From Xanthomonas bonasiae (lineage in GTDB: Bacteria; Pseudomonadota; Gammaproteobacteria; Xanthomonadales; Xanthomonadaceae), in contig NZ_JAFIWB010000001.1 of the NCBI RefSeq assembly GCF_017163705.1, forward strand, positions 248,001 through 312,000: a stretch of DNA of 64,000 bases, in the 5' to 3' direction. The translations under genes and the position numbers were made by a program. Shown here piece after piece: positions 51,656 to 63,374 of the stretch (position 1 is its first letter; each line of letters starts with the position of its first letter). The notes under the pieces are model-generated. The model was not told the DNA's origin. It ran no database searches and saw only the letters and a program-made list of their open reading frames with translations.

Positions 51656-53794
51656 CTAGCCGCGCGGCATGCCCTCGTTGGCCAGCAGTTGCCGGAACTC
51701 GGCGGCGCTGAGCGGATGGCTGAGCCAGAAGCCCTGCCCCAGTTCGCAGCCGCGCTCGCGCAGCAGTTCGAACTGCACTTCCTGCTCGATGCCCTCGGCG
51801 ACCACGGTGATGCCCAGCGAATGCGCCATGGCGATGATCGCGGTGGTCAGGGCCAGGTCGTCGGGGTCGCGCTGCAGGTCGGCGACGAAGCTCTTGTCGA
51901 TCTTGACCCCGTCCACCGGCACCTGGCGCAGGTGGCTCAGCCCGGAGAAGCCGGTGCCGAAGTCGTCCAGCCACACCTTGACCCCGGTGCGATGCAACCG
52001 CGCCAGCATGCTCGCGGCCTGCAGCTCGTCGCCGATCACCGCGGTCTCGGTCAGTTCCAGGTGCAGCTGCGCCGCCGGCAGCCCGGACTCGCGCAGGCAG
52101 TCGGCGACGATTTCCGGCAGGTCGCCGCTGCGCAGCTGCCGCGGCGACACGTTGACCGATACGAACAGGTCGCGGCTGCCGTCGAAGCGCTGCCATTGCG
52201 TGGCCTCCATGCATGCCGCACGCAGCACCTTGGGACCGATGCTCTCGATCAACCCGCTCTGCTCGGCCACGTCGATGAACACCGTCGGCGAGATCGTGCC
52301 CAGCGCCGGATGCTGCCAGCGCAGCAGCACTTCCACGCCGACCATGCGCCGGTCCAGGGTGCGGAAGATCGGCTGGTACACCAGCTTCAGTTCGTCGCGG
52401 TCCCAGGCGCCGCGCAACTCGTGCTCCATGTGCACGCGCCGCTCCACCGCATAGTCCATCGCGCGGCTGTAGAAACGGTGGCAGTTCTTGCCGGCCAGCT
52501 TGGCCTGGTACATCGCGATGTCGCCGTTCTTCAACAGCGCCGAGGCGTCCTCGGCATCGCCGGGGTAGACGGTGATGCCGATCGAGGTGCCCATGAACAC
52601 CTCGCGGTCCTGGATCCGCAGCGGCTCGCGCAGTTCCTGCACCAGGCGCTCGGCCAGGCCGGTGGCGACCTGCACCACGTGCTCGTCCTCGACCAGGATC
52701 ACGAACTCGTCGCCGCCGAAGCGCGCCAGCAGCGCGTCGTGCCCGCCCAGCTGATCCACCGCCAGCTGGATGCGCCGCGCGAACTGCAGCAGCGCCTCGT
52801 CGCCGGCCTCGTGGCCGAGGGTATCGTTGATCCGCTTGAAGTCGTCGATGTCGGCGAACAGCAGCGCCAGGCGCCGATGCGAGGCGCGCGCCGACAGCAT
52901 GCGGTGGTCCAGCGCTTCGCGGAACGCGAGCCGGTTGGTCAGCCCGGTCAGGGCATCGGTATAGGCCATGTGGCGCACGTCGCGGTCGTGGCGCGCGATC
53001 GCCTCGCTCATGCGTCCGAACGCGCGCAGCAGTTCGCTGACCTCGTCGTGGCGGCCGCTGTCGCGGCGCTCCACCACGTAGTCGCCGGCCTCGATCTGGC
53101 GCGCGGCCGCGGCCAGCCAGCGCACCGGCGCCACCAGCGTGCGCTGCACATAGATCGCCACCATCACCGCGGTCAGCCCCAGCGCCGCCAGCAGCAGCAA
53201 CAGCCAGCCCAGATGGCGCTTGCCCAGCGCATCCAGGCGTTCGTCCAGGTTCTCGCCGGCCTTGCGCTCGTAGACCAGCGCCCGCGTCCAGGACATGCCC
53301 ACGCGCACCCCGCCCACGCGCTGGTCGCCGATCATGATCGGCATCGACACGTCCAGGATCTCGTCGGATTCCTGCGCCAGCAGGCCGTTGGCCTTGATCG
53401 CCGCATCGGCCATCGGGCCGCGCATGCGCTGGCCGTAGCCGGGCAGATCGTCGCTGCCGTCGTGGATCAGGCGGCCGTCGGCGTCGTACACCAGCACGTA
53501 GGCCACCGCCACGTAGCCCAGCGCCGCGCGCACCTGGGTGCCGATCGCGTCCAGGTCCGAGTAGTACACCGGATTGGCCAGCGAATCGGACAGCTGCCGC
53601 GCCAGGGTTTCGCCGCGGGTGCGCATGCTGCGGTCGAACAGGCCATGGATCACGTTGCCGCTGAGCGTGCGCACCTCGTTCTGCATCGCCGCCTGCCGCT
53701 CCAGCATCAACGCCAGGATCGCCATGATCAGCAACGCGGCCACGCCCATCGCCAGCAGGAACCTGGCCTGCAGTCCGAAACGCAACTTCTTCAT
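51656..53794 (-). CDS. GGDEF-EAL cyclic-di-GMP protein with periplasmic sensor and HAMP
   Basis: 712 residues. TM1 (about 9-30), a periplasmic domain (about 31-195, with YYSDLDAIGTQVRAALGYVAVAYVLVYDADGRLIHD, a single-cache-like pattern), TM2 (about 196-218), HAMP, GGDEF (about 275-435; RFGGDEFVIL intact) and EAL (about 450-705). The EAL signature reads GVEVLLRWQHP (E-V-L in place of E-A-L), with later metal/catalytic text ELTETAVI, WLDDFGTGFSGLSHL, KIDKSFV and VVAEGIEQ all present. It may make, break or sense cyclic di-GMP. ATG overlaps the stop of the PhnD-like gene by four bases, so the binding protein probably feeds its sensor. Confidence 0.92.
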   Translation of the reverse strand: MKKLRFGLQARFLLAMGVAALLIMAILALMLERQAAMQNEVRTLSGNVIHGLFDRSMRTRGETLARQLSDSLANPVYYSDLDAIGTQVRAALGYVAVAYVLVYDADGRLIHDGSDDLPGYGQRMRGPMADAAIKANGLLAQESDEILDVSMPIMIGDQRVGGVRVGMSWTRALVYERKAGENLDERLDALGKRHLGWLLLLLAALGLTAVMVAIYVQRTLVAPVRWLAAAARQIEAGDYVVERRDSGRHDEVSELLRAFGRMSEAIARHDRDVRHMAYTDALTGLTNRLAFREALDHRMLSARASHRRLALLFADIDDFKRINDTLGHEAGDEALLQFARRIQLAVDQLGGHDALLARFGGDEFVILVEDEHVVQVATGLAERLVQELREPLRIQDREVFMGTSIGITVYPGDAEDASALLKNGDIAMYQAKLAGKNCHRFYSRAMDYAVERRVHMEHELRGAWDRDELKLVYQPIFRTLDRRMVGVEVLLRWQHPALGTISPTVFIDVAEQSGLIESIGPKVLRAACMEATQWQRFDGSRDLFVSVNVSPRQLRSGDLPEIVADCLRESGLPAAQLHLELTETAVIGDELQAASMLARLHRTGVKVWLDDFGTGFSGLSHLRQVPVDGVKIDKSFVADLQRDPDDLALTTAIIAMAHSLGITVVAEGIEQEVQFELLRERGCELGQGFWLSHPLSAAEFRQLLANEGMPRG

Positions 53795-54708
53795 TCGACT
53801 TCCAGCTTGACCTGCGCAACGCCGGCACGCAGCTGGTCCAGCCGCTTCTGCGAGGCCGGATCGACCGGGTAGAAGCCGGAGGTGCCGAAGAACTTGTGCA
53901 GCGCGGCGCTGCCCTGCGGGTCGTCGGCGGCTTCCAGCAACACCTCGCGCAGACGCGCCTCCACCGGCGAGGCCAGGTCGCTGCGCACCATCTCCACCGC
54001 GCGCGGGAACGGCTCGGTGCGGTAGATCACCCGGAAATCGCGGCGGAACGCGGGCGGCACGCGGCGGTCGTCGTCCCAGTCCAGGTTGCTCAGCGCGCCG
54101 GCGTCGACCAGGTGCTTGTGCACATAGGAGGCGATGTTGAGTTCGGAGCGCGCGAACACGTAGCCGACCGTGTTCACCGAGGCCTGATCCTTCGGCGAGA
54201 GCAGGATCTCCGGATGCAGATCGTGCTCGAACAGGGTCATCATCGGCACCAGGTAGGCGCTGGTGGACAAGGTGCTCTGCAGCGCCAGGGTGCGGCCCTG
54301 CAGGTCGTGCAGGGTGTGCACCGGCCCGTCGCGGCGCACGAAGAACACGGTGTGGTACTCGCGCACGCCGTTGCGCTCGGTCAGCAGCAGCGGCCGCACC
54401 CCGCCGCGCTGTTGCAGCGCCATCGCGGTGGCCGCGGTCTCGGTGACCCAGTCGACGCGGCCGCGGCGCAGGTAGCTGCTCATCTGCTGGCTGTCGCGGG
54501 CCATCAGGATCTGCCCAGAGGTGATGCCGACGTCGCGCATGCGCGGCACCACGTAGTCCAGCAACGGCTTCAACTGCTCGTAATGGGCCTTGGGGTTGTC
54601 GCTGATGCGGCCCAGGACCAGCACCGTCGGACGCGCGTGCGCCAGCCCAGGCCAGCAGATCGCCAGCGCCAGCCACACCATGACGAAACGCCACCGCGGA
54701 TTTTGCAA
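53791..54708 (-). CDS. PhnD-like periplasmic binding protein
   Basis: 305 residues with a signal peptide (VWLALAICWPGLAHA). The fold is the phosphonate/phosphite-type substrate-binding protein: LVLGRISDNPKAHYEQLKPLLDYV at the start, VDWVTETAATAMAL, LLLTERNGVREYHTVFFVRRDGPVHTLHDLQGRTLALQSTLSTSAYLVP and LRRDFRVIYRTEPFP-like text. No ABC permease is nearby; translational coupling to the GGDEF-EAL gene suggests a ligand-sensing partner instead of a transporter part. Confidence 0.88.
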   Translation of the reverse strand: MQNPRWRFVMVWLALAICWPGLAHARPTVLVLGRISDNPKAHYEQLKPLLDYVVPRMRDVGITSGQILMARDSQQMSSYLRRGRVDWVTETAATAMALQQRGGVRPLLLTERNGVREYHTVFFVRRDGPVHTLHDLQGRTLALQSTLSTSAYLVPMMTLFEHDLHPEILLSPKDQASVNTVGYVFARSELNIASYVHKHLVDAGALSNLDWDDDRRVPPAFRRDFRVIYRTEPFPRAVEMVRSDLASPVEARLREVLLEAADDPQGSAALHKFFGTSGFYPVDPASQKRLDQLRAGVAQVKLEVE

Positions 54709-54773
54709 ACCACATTCCCCATGTAGAGGCTGTAAGCCTAGCCGAAAGCGTCAGCCGGCGACAGCTGGTGACG

Positions 54774-54806
54774 CCGGGATTGGGGATTTGGGATTGGGGA
54801 TTCGGG
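54774..54806. repeat. Heptamer array GGGATTG/GGGATTT
   Basis: Four GGGATT[G/T/C] units between the PhnD-like gene and trmJ. No inverted partner array is obvious nearby. Confidence 0.82.
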
Positions 54807-54914
54807 CGGTCATGGCGCAGCAAGGGAGAGAACCTCCTGTGCGCTACCGCAAGCGAACCGTCGTCGATGACCGCAATCCCTGCTTTGCCGGCTCCTTGTT
54901 CCCCGGTCCCGAAA

Positions 54915-55676
54915 CTAACTGCGCGCCTGGCCCGCCAGCCGCGCCATGCGCTGCGCATCGGACAGGATGCCGCGCAGCAGCCGCACTTCCTGCTCGGTCA
55001 GCGCGTTGCGCAGGAACAGCCGGCGCAGCTTGCGCATCGCCGAATCCGGCGCGCGGCCCTTGTGGAAGTCGATCTCGTCCAGGGTGTCGGCCAACTGCCC
55101 GAACAGGCCCTCCAGCTGCGCATGGCTGGCTGGCGCCTCGCGGAAACCGGGTTCCGCGGCGGCCGGCGCCGCGGCCTCGCCGCGCAGCAGCGCCAGACGC
55201 AGTTCGTAGGCCAGCACCTGCACCGCCGCGGCCAGGTTGAGCGAACTGAATGCGGGATCGGAGGGAATGTGCACCGCCGCGTGGCACAGCTGCAGTTCCT
55301 CGTTGGTCAGGCCGGTGCGCTCACGCCCGAACACCAGCGCCACCTCGGCCTGCTCGGCGGCGGCGCTCACCAGCCGCTGCGCACCGTCCGCCGGCAGCAG
55401 TTCTTCCAGCGACACCCGCCGGCTGCGCGCAGTGCAGCCGAGCACCAGTTGGCAGTCGGCGACCGCCTCGGCCAGGGTGGCCAGCACCGGCGCCTGCTGC
55501 AGCACGTCCTCGGCGCCGGCCGAGCGCCGGTAGCCGTCCTCGTCGAGCGCGCGCTCCGGCGCCACCAGCACCAGCCGCGCCTGGCCCATGGTCTTCATCG
55601 CCCGCGCCGCCGCCCCGATATTGCCGGGGTGCTGGGTACCGACCAGGACGAAGCGGATGCGGGCGGATGCGGTCAT
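54915..55676 (-). CDS. trmJ: tRNA (cytidine/uridine-2'-O-)-methyltransferase
   Basis: SPOUT methyltransferase acting on position 32 of tRNA anticodon loops. 253 residues; motif 1 VLVGTQHPGNIGAAARAMKTMG, motif 2 ALVFGRERTGLTNEEL, motif 3 IPSDPAFSSLNLAAAVQVLAYEL form the trefoil-knot SAM site. The C-terminal helices (FGQLADTLDEIDFHKG, RLFLRNALTEQEVRLLRGIL) are the TrmJ extension. Divergent from suhB, as in many gammaproteobacteria. Confidence 0.96.
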   Translation of the reverse strand: MTASARIRFVLVGTQHPGNIGAAARAMKTMGQARLVLVAPERALDEDGYRRSAGAEDVLQQAPVLATLAEAVADCQLVLGCTARSRRVSLEELLPADGAQRLVSAAAEQAEVALVFGRERTGLTNEELQLCHAAVHIPSDPAFSSLNLAAAVQVLAYELRLALLRGEAAAPAAAEPGFREAPASHAQLEGLFGQLADTLDEIDFHKGRAPDSAMRKLRRLFLRNALTEQEVRLLRGILSDAQRMARLAGQARS

Positions 55677-55791
55677 GGCAGGAAGATGCGGAGCGAACGG
55701 GGCGTAGATGGTAAACTGTGCGGCCGGCCTTCGCGCCGGACTGTTCTTTTCCTCCGCCAGATCCTTCTCCGCCCTCTCGGGAGCCGTTGCC

Positions 55792-56619
55792 ATGCAAAAA
55801 CCCGCCGTCACCGTCATGGTCAAGGCCGCCCGCCTCGCCGGCAATGTGTTGTTGCGCCACATCAACCGGCTGGAAGCGCTGAACGTGGTGCAGAAGGACC
55901 GCATGGACTACGCCAGCGAAGTCGATGCCGACGCGGAGAAGGTGATCGTCAAGGAACTGCGCCGCGCCTATCCCGATTACGGGGTGATGGGCGAGGAAGG
56001 CGGCGTGCAGGGCGGCGGCCGCTACATGTGGGTGATCGACCCGCTCGACGGCACCAGCAACTACCTGCGCGGCTTCCCGCATTACTGCGTGTCGATCGCC
56101 CTGGTCGAAAACGGCGAGCCGATCGACGCGGTGGTCTTCGATCCGCTGCGCAACGAGCTGTTCACCGCCAGCCGCGGCAACGGCGCGGTGCTCAACGACC
56201 GCCGCATCCGCGTCAGCGAGCGCAAGGAGCTGAACGGGGCGATGGTCAACACCGGCTTCGCCCCGCGCGAACGCAAGCGCACCAGCGCCCAGCTCAAGTG
56301 CGTGGACGCGCTGATGGTGCAGGCCGAGGACATCCGCCGCACCGGCTCGGCCGCGCTGGACCTGGCCTACGTGGCCTGCGGCCGCACCGACGCCTACTTC
56401 GAGGCCGGGGTGAAGGCCTGGGACATCGCCGCCGGCGTGCTGCTGGTGCGCGAGGCCGGCGGCCGCATCACCGACTTCAAGGGCGCCACCCCGGGCCGCA
56501 TCGACGACCGCGGCACCCCGCAGTACCAGATCGTGGCCGGCAACATCAAGGTCAGCGAAGCGCTGCAGAAGCTGATCGTCAATACGGGATATGCGGCGGA
56601 GTTCGACGCGAAGTTTTGA
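55792..56619 (+). CDS. suhB: Inositol-1-monophosphatase family protein SuhB
   Basis: Mg2+-dependent phosphatase of the Li+-sensitive family; in E. coli it also works in rRNA antitermination. 275 residues; metal motif [23 protein letters not shown] upstream, and motif [21 protein letters not shown] 55792 ([18 protein letters not shown]) is the family start. A strong bidirectional terminator and inverted heptamer arms follow. Confidence 0.96.
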   Translation: MQKPAVTVMVKAARLAGNVLLRHINRLEALNVVQKDRMDYASEVDADAEKVIVKELRRAYPDYGVMGEEGGVQGGGRYMWVIDPLDGTSNYLRGFPHYCVSIALVENGEPIDAVVFDPLRNELFTASRGNGAVLNDRRIRVSERKELNGAMVNTGFAPRERKRTSAQLKCVDALMVQAEDIRRTGSAALDLAYVACGRTDAYFEAGVKAWDIAAGVLLVREAGGRITDFKGATPGRIDDRGTPQYQIVAGNIKVSEALQKLIVNTGYAAEFDAKF

Positions 56620-56790
56620 GGGGGCCGGGATTGGGGAGTCGGGATTGGGGATTCGCAAGAGCGGCACCCATCGCTGACCTTCTTCTCTTCCCAAAACGAA
56701 AAAGCCGCGCAGATGCGCGGCTTTTTCGTTACAGAACCGGGAACCCGCTCTTGCGAATCCCCAATCCCGACTCCCTAATCCCGGCCCCTC
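56619..56790. repeat. Long inverted repeat made of heptamer arrays around the suhB/secF terminator
   Basis: The left arm 56619-56670 and right arm 56740-56790 are near-perfect complements over about 45 bases (GGGGCCGGGATTGGGGAGTC ... ATTCGCAAGAGCGG), only a few mismatches. Between them is the terminator at 56695-56730. The right arm runs into the last codons of secF. Confidence 0.9.
56695..56730. terminator. Bidirectional intrinsic terminator between suhB and secF
   Basis: Symmetric stem AACGAAAAAGCCGCGC / GCGCGGCTTTTTCGTT with a four-base loop. The A-rich and T-rich flanks let it end transcripts from both convergent genes. Confidence 0.93.
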
Positions 56791-57754
56791 AGGGCCTGCG
56801 CGCCAACGCCTCGACGTCCTTGGTCTTGGGCAGCAGGTCCTGCTTGGTGACCTGGAACGGGCCGATCGACAGCAGCGGCACCGCCACGATCACCGAGGAC
56901 ACCACCACGATGATCGCGCCGATCATGTGGGTCAGCGCCAGGCCTTCCATCGAGTTGCCGCCGTACAGGTACAGCGCCAGCGCCGACAGGAAGAACATCA
57001 CCGCGGTGATCACGGTGCGCGACAGGGTCTGGTTGATCGAGCGGTTCAGCACCTCCACCGGCTCCACGCGCAGGCTGCGGAAGTTCTCGCGCACGCGGTC
57101 GAACACCACGATGATGTCGTTGATCGCAAAGCCCATCACCGACAGCAGACCGGCCAGCACGGTCAGGTCGAACTCGCGGCCGGTGAGCGAGATGTAGGCC
57201 ACCGTCACCAGCAGGTCGAACAGCGCGGTCAGGCTGGCCACCACCGCGAACTTCCACTCGAAGCGGAAGCCGATGTAGATCAGGAAGCCGACCAGCATGA
57301 ACAGGGTCGCGTAGACGCCGTTCAGCGCCAGGTCCTTGCCGACCTGCGGGCCGACGAATTCGCCCGGCTTCACCGTCGCCGGGTTCTCCGCGGTGGTCAC
57401 CGCCTTGCGCACCTGCTCGGCGAGGTTCTTGGTCACGTCCTCGTTGTTGTGCTCGCCCTGCGGCTGCAGGCGGATCACGATCTCGTTGCCGCTGCCGACG
57501 TTCTGCACCTGCGCGTTCTCGAAGCCGGCCGTGGCCAGCTGCTCGCGCACATGGTCGATGTCCACCGGCTTCTGGAAGCTGGTCTGCACCAGCGCGCCGC
57601 CGGTGAATTCCAACGCGTAGTTGAAGCCCTTGGCGAAGATCACCCCGAGCGACGCCACCGCCAGCACCAGCATCAGCACCAGGGTCGGACGCCGCCAACG
57701 CATGAAGTCGATCTTGGTGTCGTTCGGGATCAGATGAAGCGGGAAGATTTTCAT
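56789..57754 (-). CDS. secF: Protein translocase subunit SecF
   Basis: RND-type membrane subunit that with SecD uses proton flow to help protein export. 321 residues, six TM segments with the large periplasmic loop after TM1 (EFTGGALVQTSFQKPVDIDHVREQL). LAGLLSVMGFAINDIIVVFDRVREN holds the conserved Asp/Arg of TM4, and INQTLSRTVITA is typical. I chose ATG 57754 (MKIFPLHLIPNDTKIDFMRWR) over 57790 because of the family start and an AAGAGC/GGAG-type site. Confidence 0.96.
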   Translation of the reverse strand: MKIFPLHLIPNDTKIDFMRWRRPTLVLMLVLAVASLGVIFAKGFNYALEFTGGALVQTSFQKPVDIDHVREQLATAGFENAQVQNVGSGNEIVIRLQPQGEHNNEDVTKNLAEQVRKAVTTAENPATVKPGEFVGPQVGKDLALNGVYATLFMLVGFLIYIGFRFEWKFAVVASLTALFDLLVTVAYISLTGREFDLTVLAGLLSVMGFAINDIIVVFDRVRENFRSLRVEPVEVLNRSINQTLSRTVITAVMFFLSALALYLYGGNSMEGLALTHMIGAIIVVVSSVIVAVPLLSIGPFQVTKQDLLPKTKDVEALARRP

Positions 57755-57875
57755 GGAGACATGCTCTTCAATTTTTTGGACCCCGCACATCGATGGGCGG
57801 GCTCTTGCGAAGGACTCGCATTGTTCATCCCCTGCGCAGCGATGCGCAGGGTCGTGCGAAGGATTCGCGTGCGGC

Positions 57876-59720
57876 TCAGATCGCCAGCGACTTGAGCTTC
57901 TTGCGACGGCTGTAGATCAGCGTCGCCAGCGCGCGCGACACGGTGATCGCGGTGAACATCGAAGCGAAGATGCCGATGATCATGGTCAACGCGAATCCCT
58001 TCAGCGGGCCTGTCCCGAACGCGTACAGGGCCACGCCGACGATCAGGCCGGTGAGGTTGGCGTCGAGGATGGTGCCGCCCGCCTTGTCGTAGCCGGCCAC
58101 GATCGCCGACTTCGGCGGGACACCCAGCCGCAGCTCCTCGCGGATACGTTCGTTGATCAGCACGTTGGCGTCCACCGACAGGCCGACCGACAGGGCCAGG
58201 CCGGCGAAGCCGGGCAAGGTCATGGTGGCGCCGAACAGCGACATCACCGAGACCACGATCAGCAGGTTCATCAGCAGCGCCACCGAGGTGATCGCGCCGA
58301 ACATGCGGTAGTACACGCCGAAGAACACCAGGGTGAACAGGAACGCGTACAGCACCGCGGTGACGCCGCGCTCGACGTTCTCCGCACCCAGGCTCGGGCC
58401 GATCACGTATTCCTCGACGAAGTCCATCGGCGCGGCCAGCGAACCGGCGCGCAGCAGCTTGGCCAGGTTCTCGGCCTCGACCTTCTCCAGGCCGGTGGTC
58501 TGGAAGTTCTTGCCGAACACGCCGGCGATGCGGGTCGGCGCCAGGGCTTCTTCCTTGACCCGCACGCTGCGCACTTCCTTGCCGTCGACCATGCTCACGG
58601 TCGGGATGCGCTCGATGTAGACCACCGACATCAGCTTGCCGGTGTTGGCGCTGGTGTAGTCGAACATGCGCTGGCCGGCGACGTTGTTGAGCGTGACCGA
58701 CACCGCCGGCAGGCCATTCTGGTCGTTGCTGACGGTGGCGTTGACCATCTGGTCGCCGGACACCAGCACGCGCTTGTTCAGCAGCACCGGGGCGCCGCTG
58801 TCGCGCAGGCGGAACACCTTGGCCTCCGGCGGGATGTTGCCGGTGCGCACCGCGTCCTCGGCATTGCCCTCGACCACGCCGCGGAACTCCAGCGTGGCGG
58901 TGGCGCCGATCATGCGCTTGGCCTCGGCGGTGTCCTGCACGCCCGGCAGTTCGACCACGATGCGGTCTTCGCCCTGGCGCTGGATGATCGGCTCGGCCAC
59001 GCCCAGCTGATTAACGCGGTTGCGCAGCGTGGTCAGGTTCTGCTCGATCGCGCCGGCGGCGATCTGCTTGAGCTCGGCGTCGGGCACGCTGACCGCGATG
59101 GTCTGTCCGGACACGGCATAGCTCAGCGTCGGCTGCGCCTTGGCCAGCGCGGCACGCGCGGCGTTGACGTCGGCGCCCTCGCCCAGGCCGACCTGGATGC
59201 TGTTGTCGGCACGGCGCTCGACCGAGCGGTAGGCAATGCGGCTGTCGCGCAGCGTGGTGCGGATGTCCTCGGCGAAGGCGTCCAGGCGCTTGTCCAGCGC
59301 CGCCTTCTGGTCTACCTGCAGCGCGAAGTGCACGCCGCCGACCAGGTCCAGGCCCAGCACCATCGGCTTGCCGCCGATCGCCGACAGCCACTGCGGCACG
59401 GTCGAGGCCAGGTTCAGCGCCACCGTGTAGTTCTCGCCCACCTGCTGGCGCAGGATGTCGTTGGCGCGGGTCTGCGCCTGCAGGCTCGGCAGGCGCACCA
59501 TCAGGCTGTCGCCCTCCTTGGCCACCGACTTGGGAGTGATCCCGGCCGCTTTCAGCTCGGCGCTGACCCGCTCGCGCAGGGCCTCGTCGAGCTGGCCGCC
59601 GCGGCTGGCGGTGATCTGTACCGAGGGGTCCTTCTGGTAGACGTTGGGCAGCGCGTACAACGCACTGAACGCCAGCACGATCAGGATGAGGAAATACTTC
59701 CAGCGCGGAAACTCGAGCAT
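57876..59720 (-). CDS. secD: Protein translocase subunit SecD
   Basis: 614 residues, the usual size. N-terminal TM (FPRWKYFLILIVLAFSALYALPNVY), periplasmic P1 head and base (LGLDLVGGVHFALQVD, QRQGEDRIVVELPGVQDTAEAKRMIG, GRVVEGN-like text), and the five C-terminal TMs with LPGFAGLALSVGLSVDANVLINERIREEL. The message continues to secF across 121 bases that contain a small CCTGCGCA/TGCGCAGG hairpin. Confidence 0.97.
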   Translation of the reverse strand: MLEFPRWKYFLILIVLAFSALYALPNVYQKDPSVQITASRGGQLDEALRERVSAELKAAGITPKSVAKEGDSLMVRLPSLQAQTRANDILRQQVGENYTVALNLASTVPQWLSAIGGKPMVLGLDLVGGVHFALQVDQKAALDKRLDAFAEDIRTTLRDSRIAYRSVERRADNSIQVGLGEGADVNAARAALAKAQPTLSYAVSGQTIAVSVPDAELKQIAAGAIEQNLTTLRNRVNQLGVAEPIIQRQGEDRIVVELPGVQDTAEAKRMIGATATLEFRGVVEGNAEDAVRTGNIPPEAKVFRLRDSGAPVLLNKRVLVSGDQMVNATVSNDQNGLPAVSVTLNNVAGQRMFDYTSANTGKLMSVVYIERIPTVSMVDGKEVRSVRVKEEALAPTRIAGVFGKNFQTTGLEKVEAENLAKLLRAGSLAAPMDFVEEYVIGPSLGAENVERGVTAVLYAFLFTLVFFGVYYRMFGAITSVALLMNLLIVVSVMSLFGATMTLPGFAGLALSVGLSVDANVLINERIREELRLGVPPKSAIVAGYDKAGGTILDANLTGLIVGVALYAFGTGPLKGFALTMIIGIFASMFTAITVSRALATLIYSRRKKLKSLAI

Positions 59721-59776
59721 TGCAGGACCCCGCGCGACGCCACGCCGGCGCCGCGCCTAGCAGTAAGAGAAATGGA

Positions 59777-60121
59777 TCAGGCGGACTTCAGCGTGCCCTT
59801 GGGCAGCACGTTGCCGATGGCGCCCTTCTGCACGCGGATGCGCACGTTGTCGGCGATTTCCACGGTGATGAAGTTGTCGCCGATGTCGGTGACCACGCCG
59901 GCCACGCCGCCGGAGGTGATGACCTCGTCGCCGCGGCCGAGCTTGTCGAGCATCGACTTGTGCTCCTTCTGCCGCTTCATCTGCGGGCGGATCATCACGA
60001 AGTACATCACCGCGATCAGGATGATCGGCAGCAGGAACATCTGCATGCCGCCGCCAGCGGCAGGAGCGGCACCGGCGGTCTGCGCCTGGGCTACGGGAAT
60101 CAGGAAATCGAGCGGGTTCAT
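59777..60121 (-). CDS. yajC: Preprotein translocase subunit YajC
   Basis: 114 residues, single TM (MQMFLLPIILIAVMYFVMIRPQMKRQKEHKSML), then a small cytoplasmic domain (LGRGDEVITSGGVAGVVTDIGDNFITVEIADNVRIRVQKGAI). Accessory of SecDF. First gene of yajC-secD-secF, 280 bases downstream of tgt with a palindromic element between. Confidence 0.96.
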   Translation of the reverse strand: MNPLDFLIPVAQAQTAGAAPAAGGGMQMFLLPIILIAVMYFVMIRPQMKRQKEHKSMLDKLGRGDEVITSGGVAGVVTDIGDNFITVEIADNVRIRVQKGAIGNVLPKGTLKSA

Positions 60122-60251
60122 CGGTGTGTCCTATGGTTTGGGCAGCCGTCGCCGGTGAAGGCGCGGACTGCTGGTTTGTCGCCGGAGGCGGCAAGCAGCC
60201 GCCGATTATGCCACGATCTCCCCTTACCCCCGGAACGACCGTCGCGCCCTG

Positions 60252-62706
<2,455 letters not shown>

Positions 62707-62716
62707 TGTAGCTGGA

Positions 62717-62812
62717 GGGCCGGGATTGGGGATTCGGGATTGGGGATTCGCAAAAGCGCGGCGCCTGGCTCCGCTTTGCCGAATCCCCAATCCCGAATTC
62801 CGAATCCCCGCC
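62717..62812. repeat. Paired inverted heptamer arrays between the Lrp-type gene and queA
   Basis: GGGATTGGGGATTCGGGATT at 62717-62751 and GAATCCCCAATCCCGAATTC at 62778-62812 flank 26 unique bases. The right array ends two bases before the regulator stop. Confidence 0.88.
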
Positions 62813-62814
62813 TA

Positions 62815-63246
62815 TCAGCGCTCGAATTTGGTCGAAAGAATGATCGACGACGTCGTCCGCTCCACCCCGTCGACCGCGCCGATGCGGTCGGTCAGCACGT
62901 CCATGTCGTTGACTCCCGGCACCACGCCCAGCGCGATCAGGTCGTAGGAGCCGCTGACCGAGTGCAGCACGCGGATCTCGTCGATCTCGCGCAGCGCCTT
63001 GACCACCGAGGTCATCTTCTTCGGCAGCACGGTGATCAGGATGTGCGCGCGGATGTGGCCCTGCTCGAAGTCGCCGCGGGTGCGCACCGTATAGCCGCAG
63101 ATCACCCCCTCGCGCTCCAGCCGCTCGATCCGGCTCTGCACGGTGGTGCGCGACAGGCCGAGCTTGCGGGCGATCTGCGCGGTGGAGGCGCGGGCGTCCT
63201 CGCGCAGCAGCGAGAGCAGGCGTTCGTCGGAGGACGTGATCTTCAT
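62815..63246 (-). CDS. Lrp/AsnC-family transcriptional regulator
   Basis: 143 residues. An N-terminal winged HTH (ITSSDERLLSLLREDARASTAQIARKLGLSRTTVQSRIERLEREGVI) and a C-terminal RAM ligand domain (HILITVLPKKMTSVVKALREIDEIRVLHSVSGSYDLIALGVVPGVNDMDVL). Such proteins form octamers that respond to amino acids. Divergent from a class III aminotransferase with a palindromic site between them, so it most likely controls that gene and itself. Confidence 0.94.
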   Translation of the reverse strand: MKITSSDERLLSLLREDARASTAQIARKLGLSRTTVQSRIERLEREGVICGYTVRTRGDFEQGHIRAHILITVLPKKMTSVVKALREIDEIRVLHSVSGSYDLIALGVVPGVNDMDVLTDRIGAVDGVERTTSSIILSTKFER

Positions 63247-63256
63247 GCGCGGCCGG

Positions 63257-63277
63257 ATTTCGTCGAATCGACGAAAT
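63257..63277. promoter_or_regulatory. Palindromic operator candidate for the Lrp-type regulator
   Basis: Perfect 21-base palindrome ATTTCGTCGA-A-TCGACGAAAT, 11 bases upstream of the regulator start and 97 bases before the aminotransferase. Size and symmetry fit Lrp/AsnC sites; binding is inferred. Confidence 0.6.
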
Positions 63278-63374
63278 TATCCGATTTCCTGCACAAATCA
63301 ACTCTGCCAATCGACGATCCGGTCCTGATAATAGAAGGTCTATCGCTAGACGACCCGCCTCCAGGAGATCCCGC

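Noticed and set aside
53791-54708. Phosphonate ABC transporter component
   Set aside because: No permease or ATPase genes adjoin it; coupling to the GGDEF-EAL gene argues for a sensory role.
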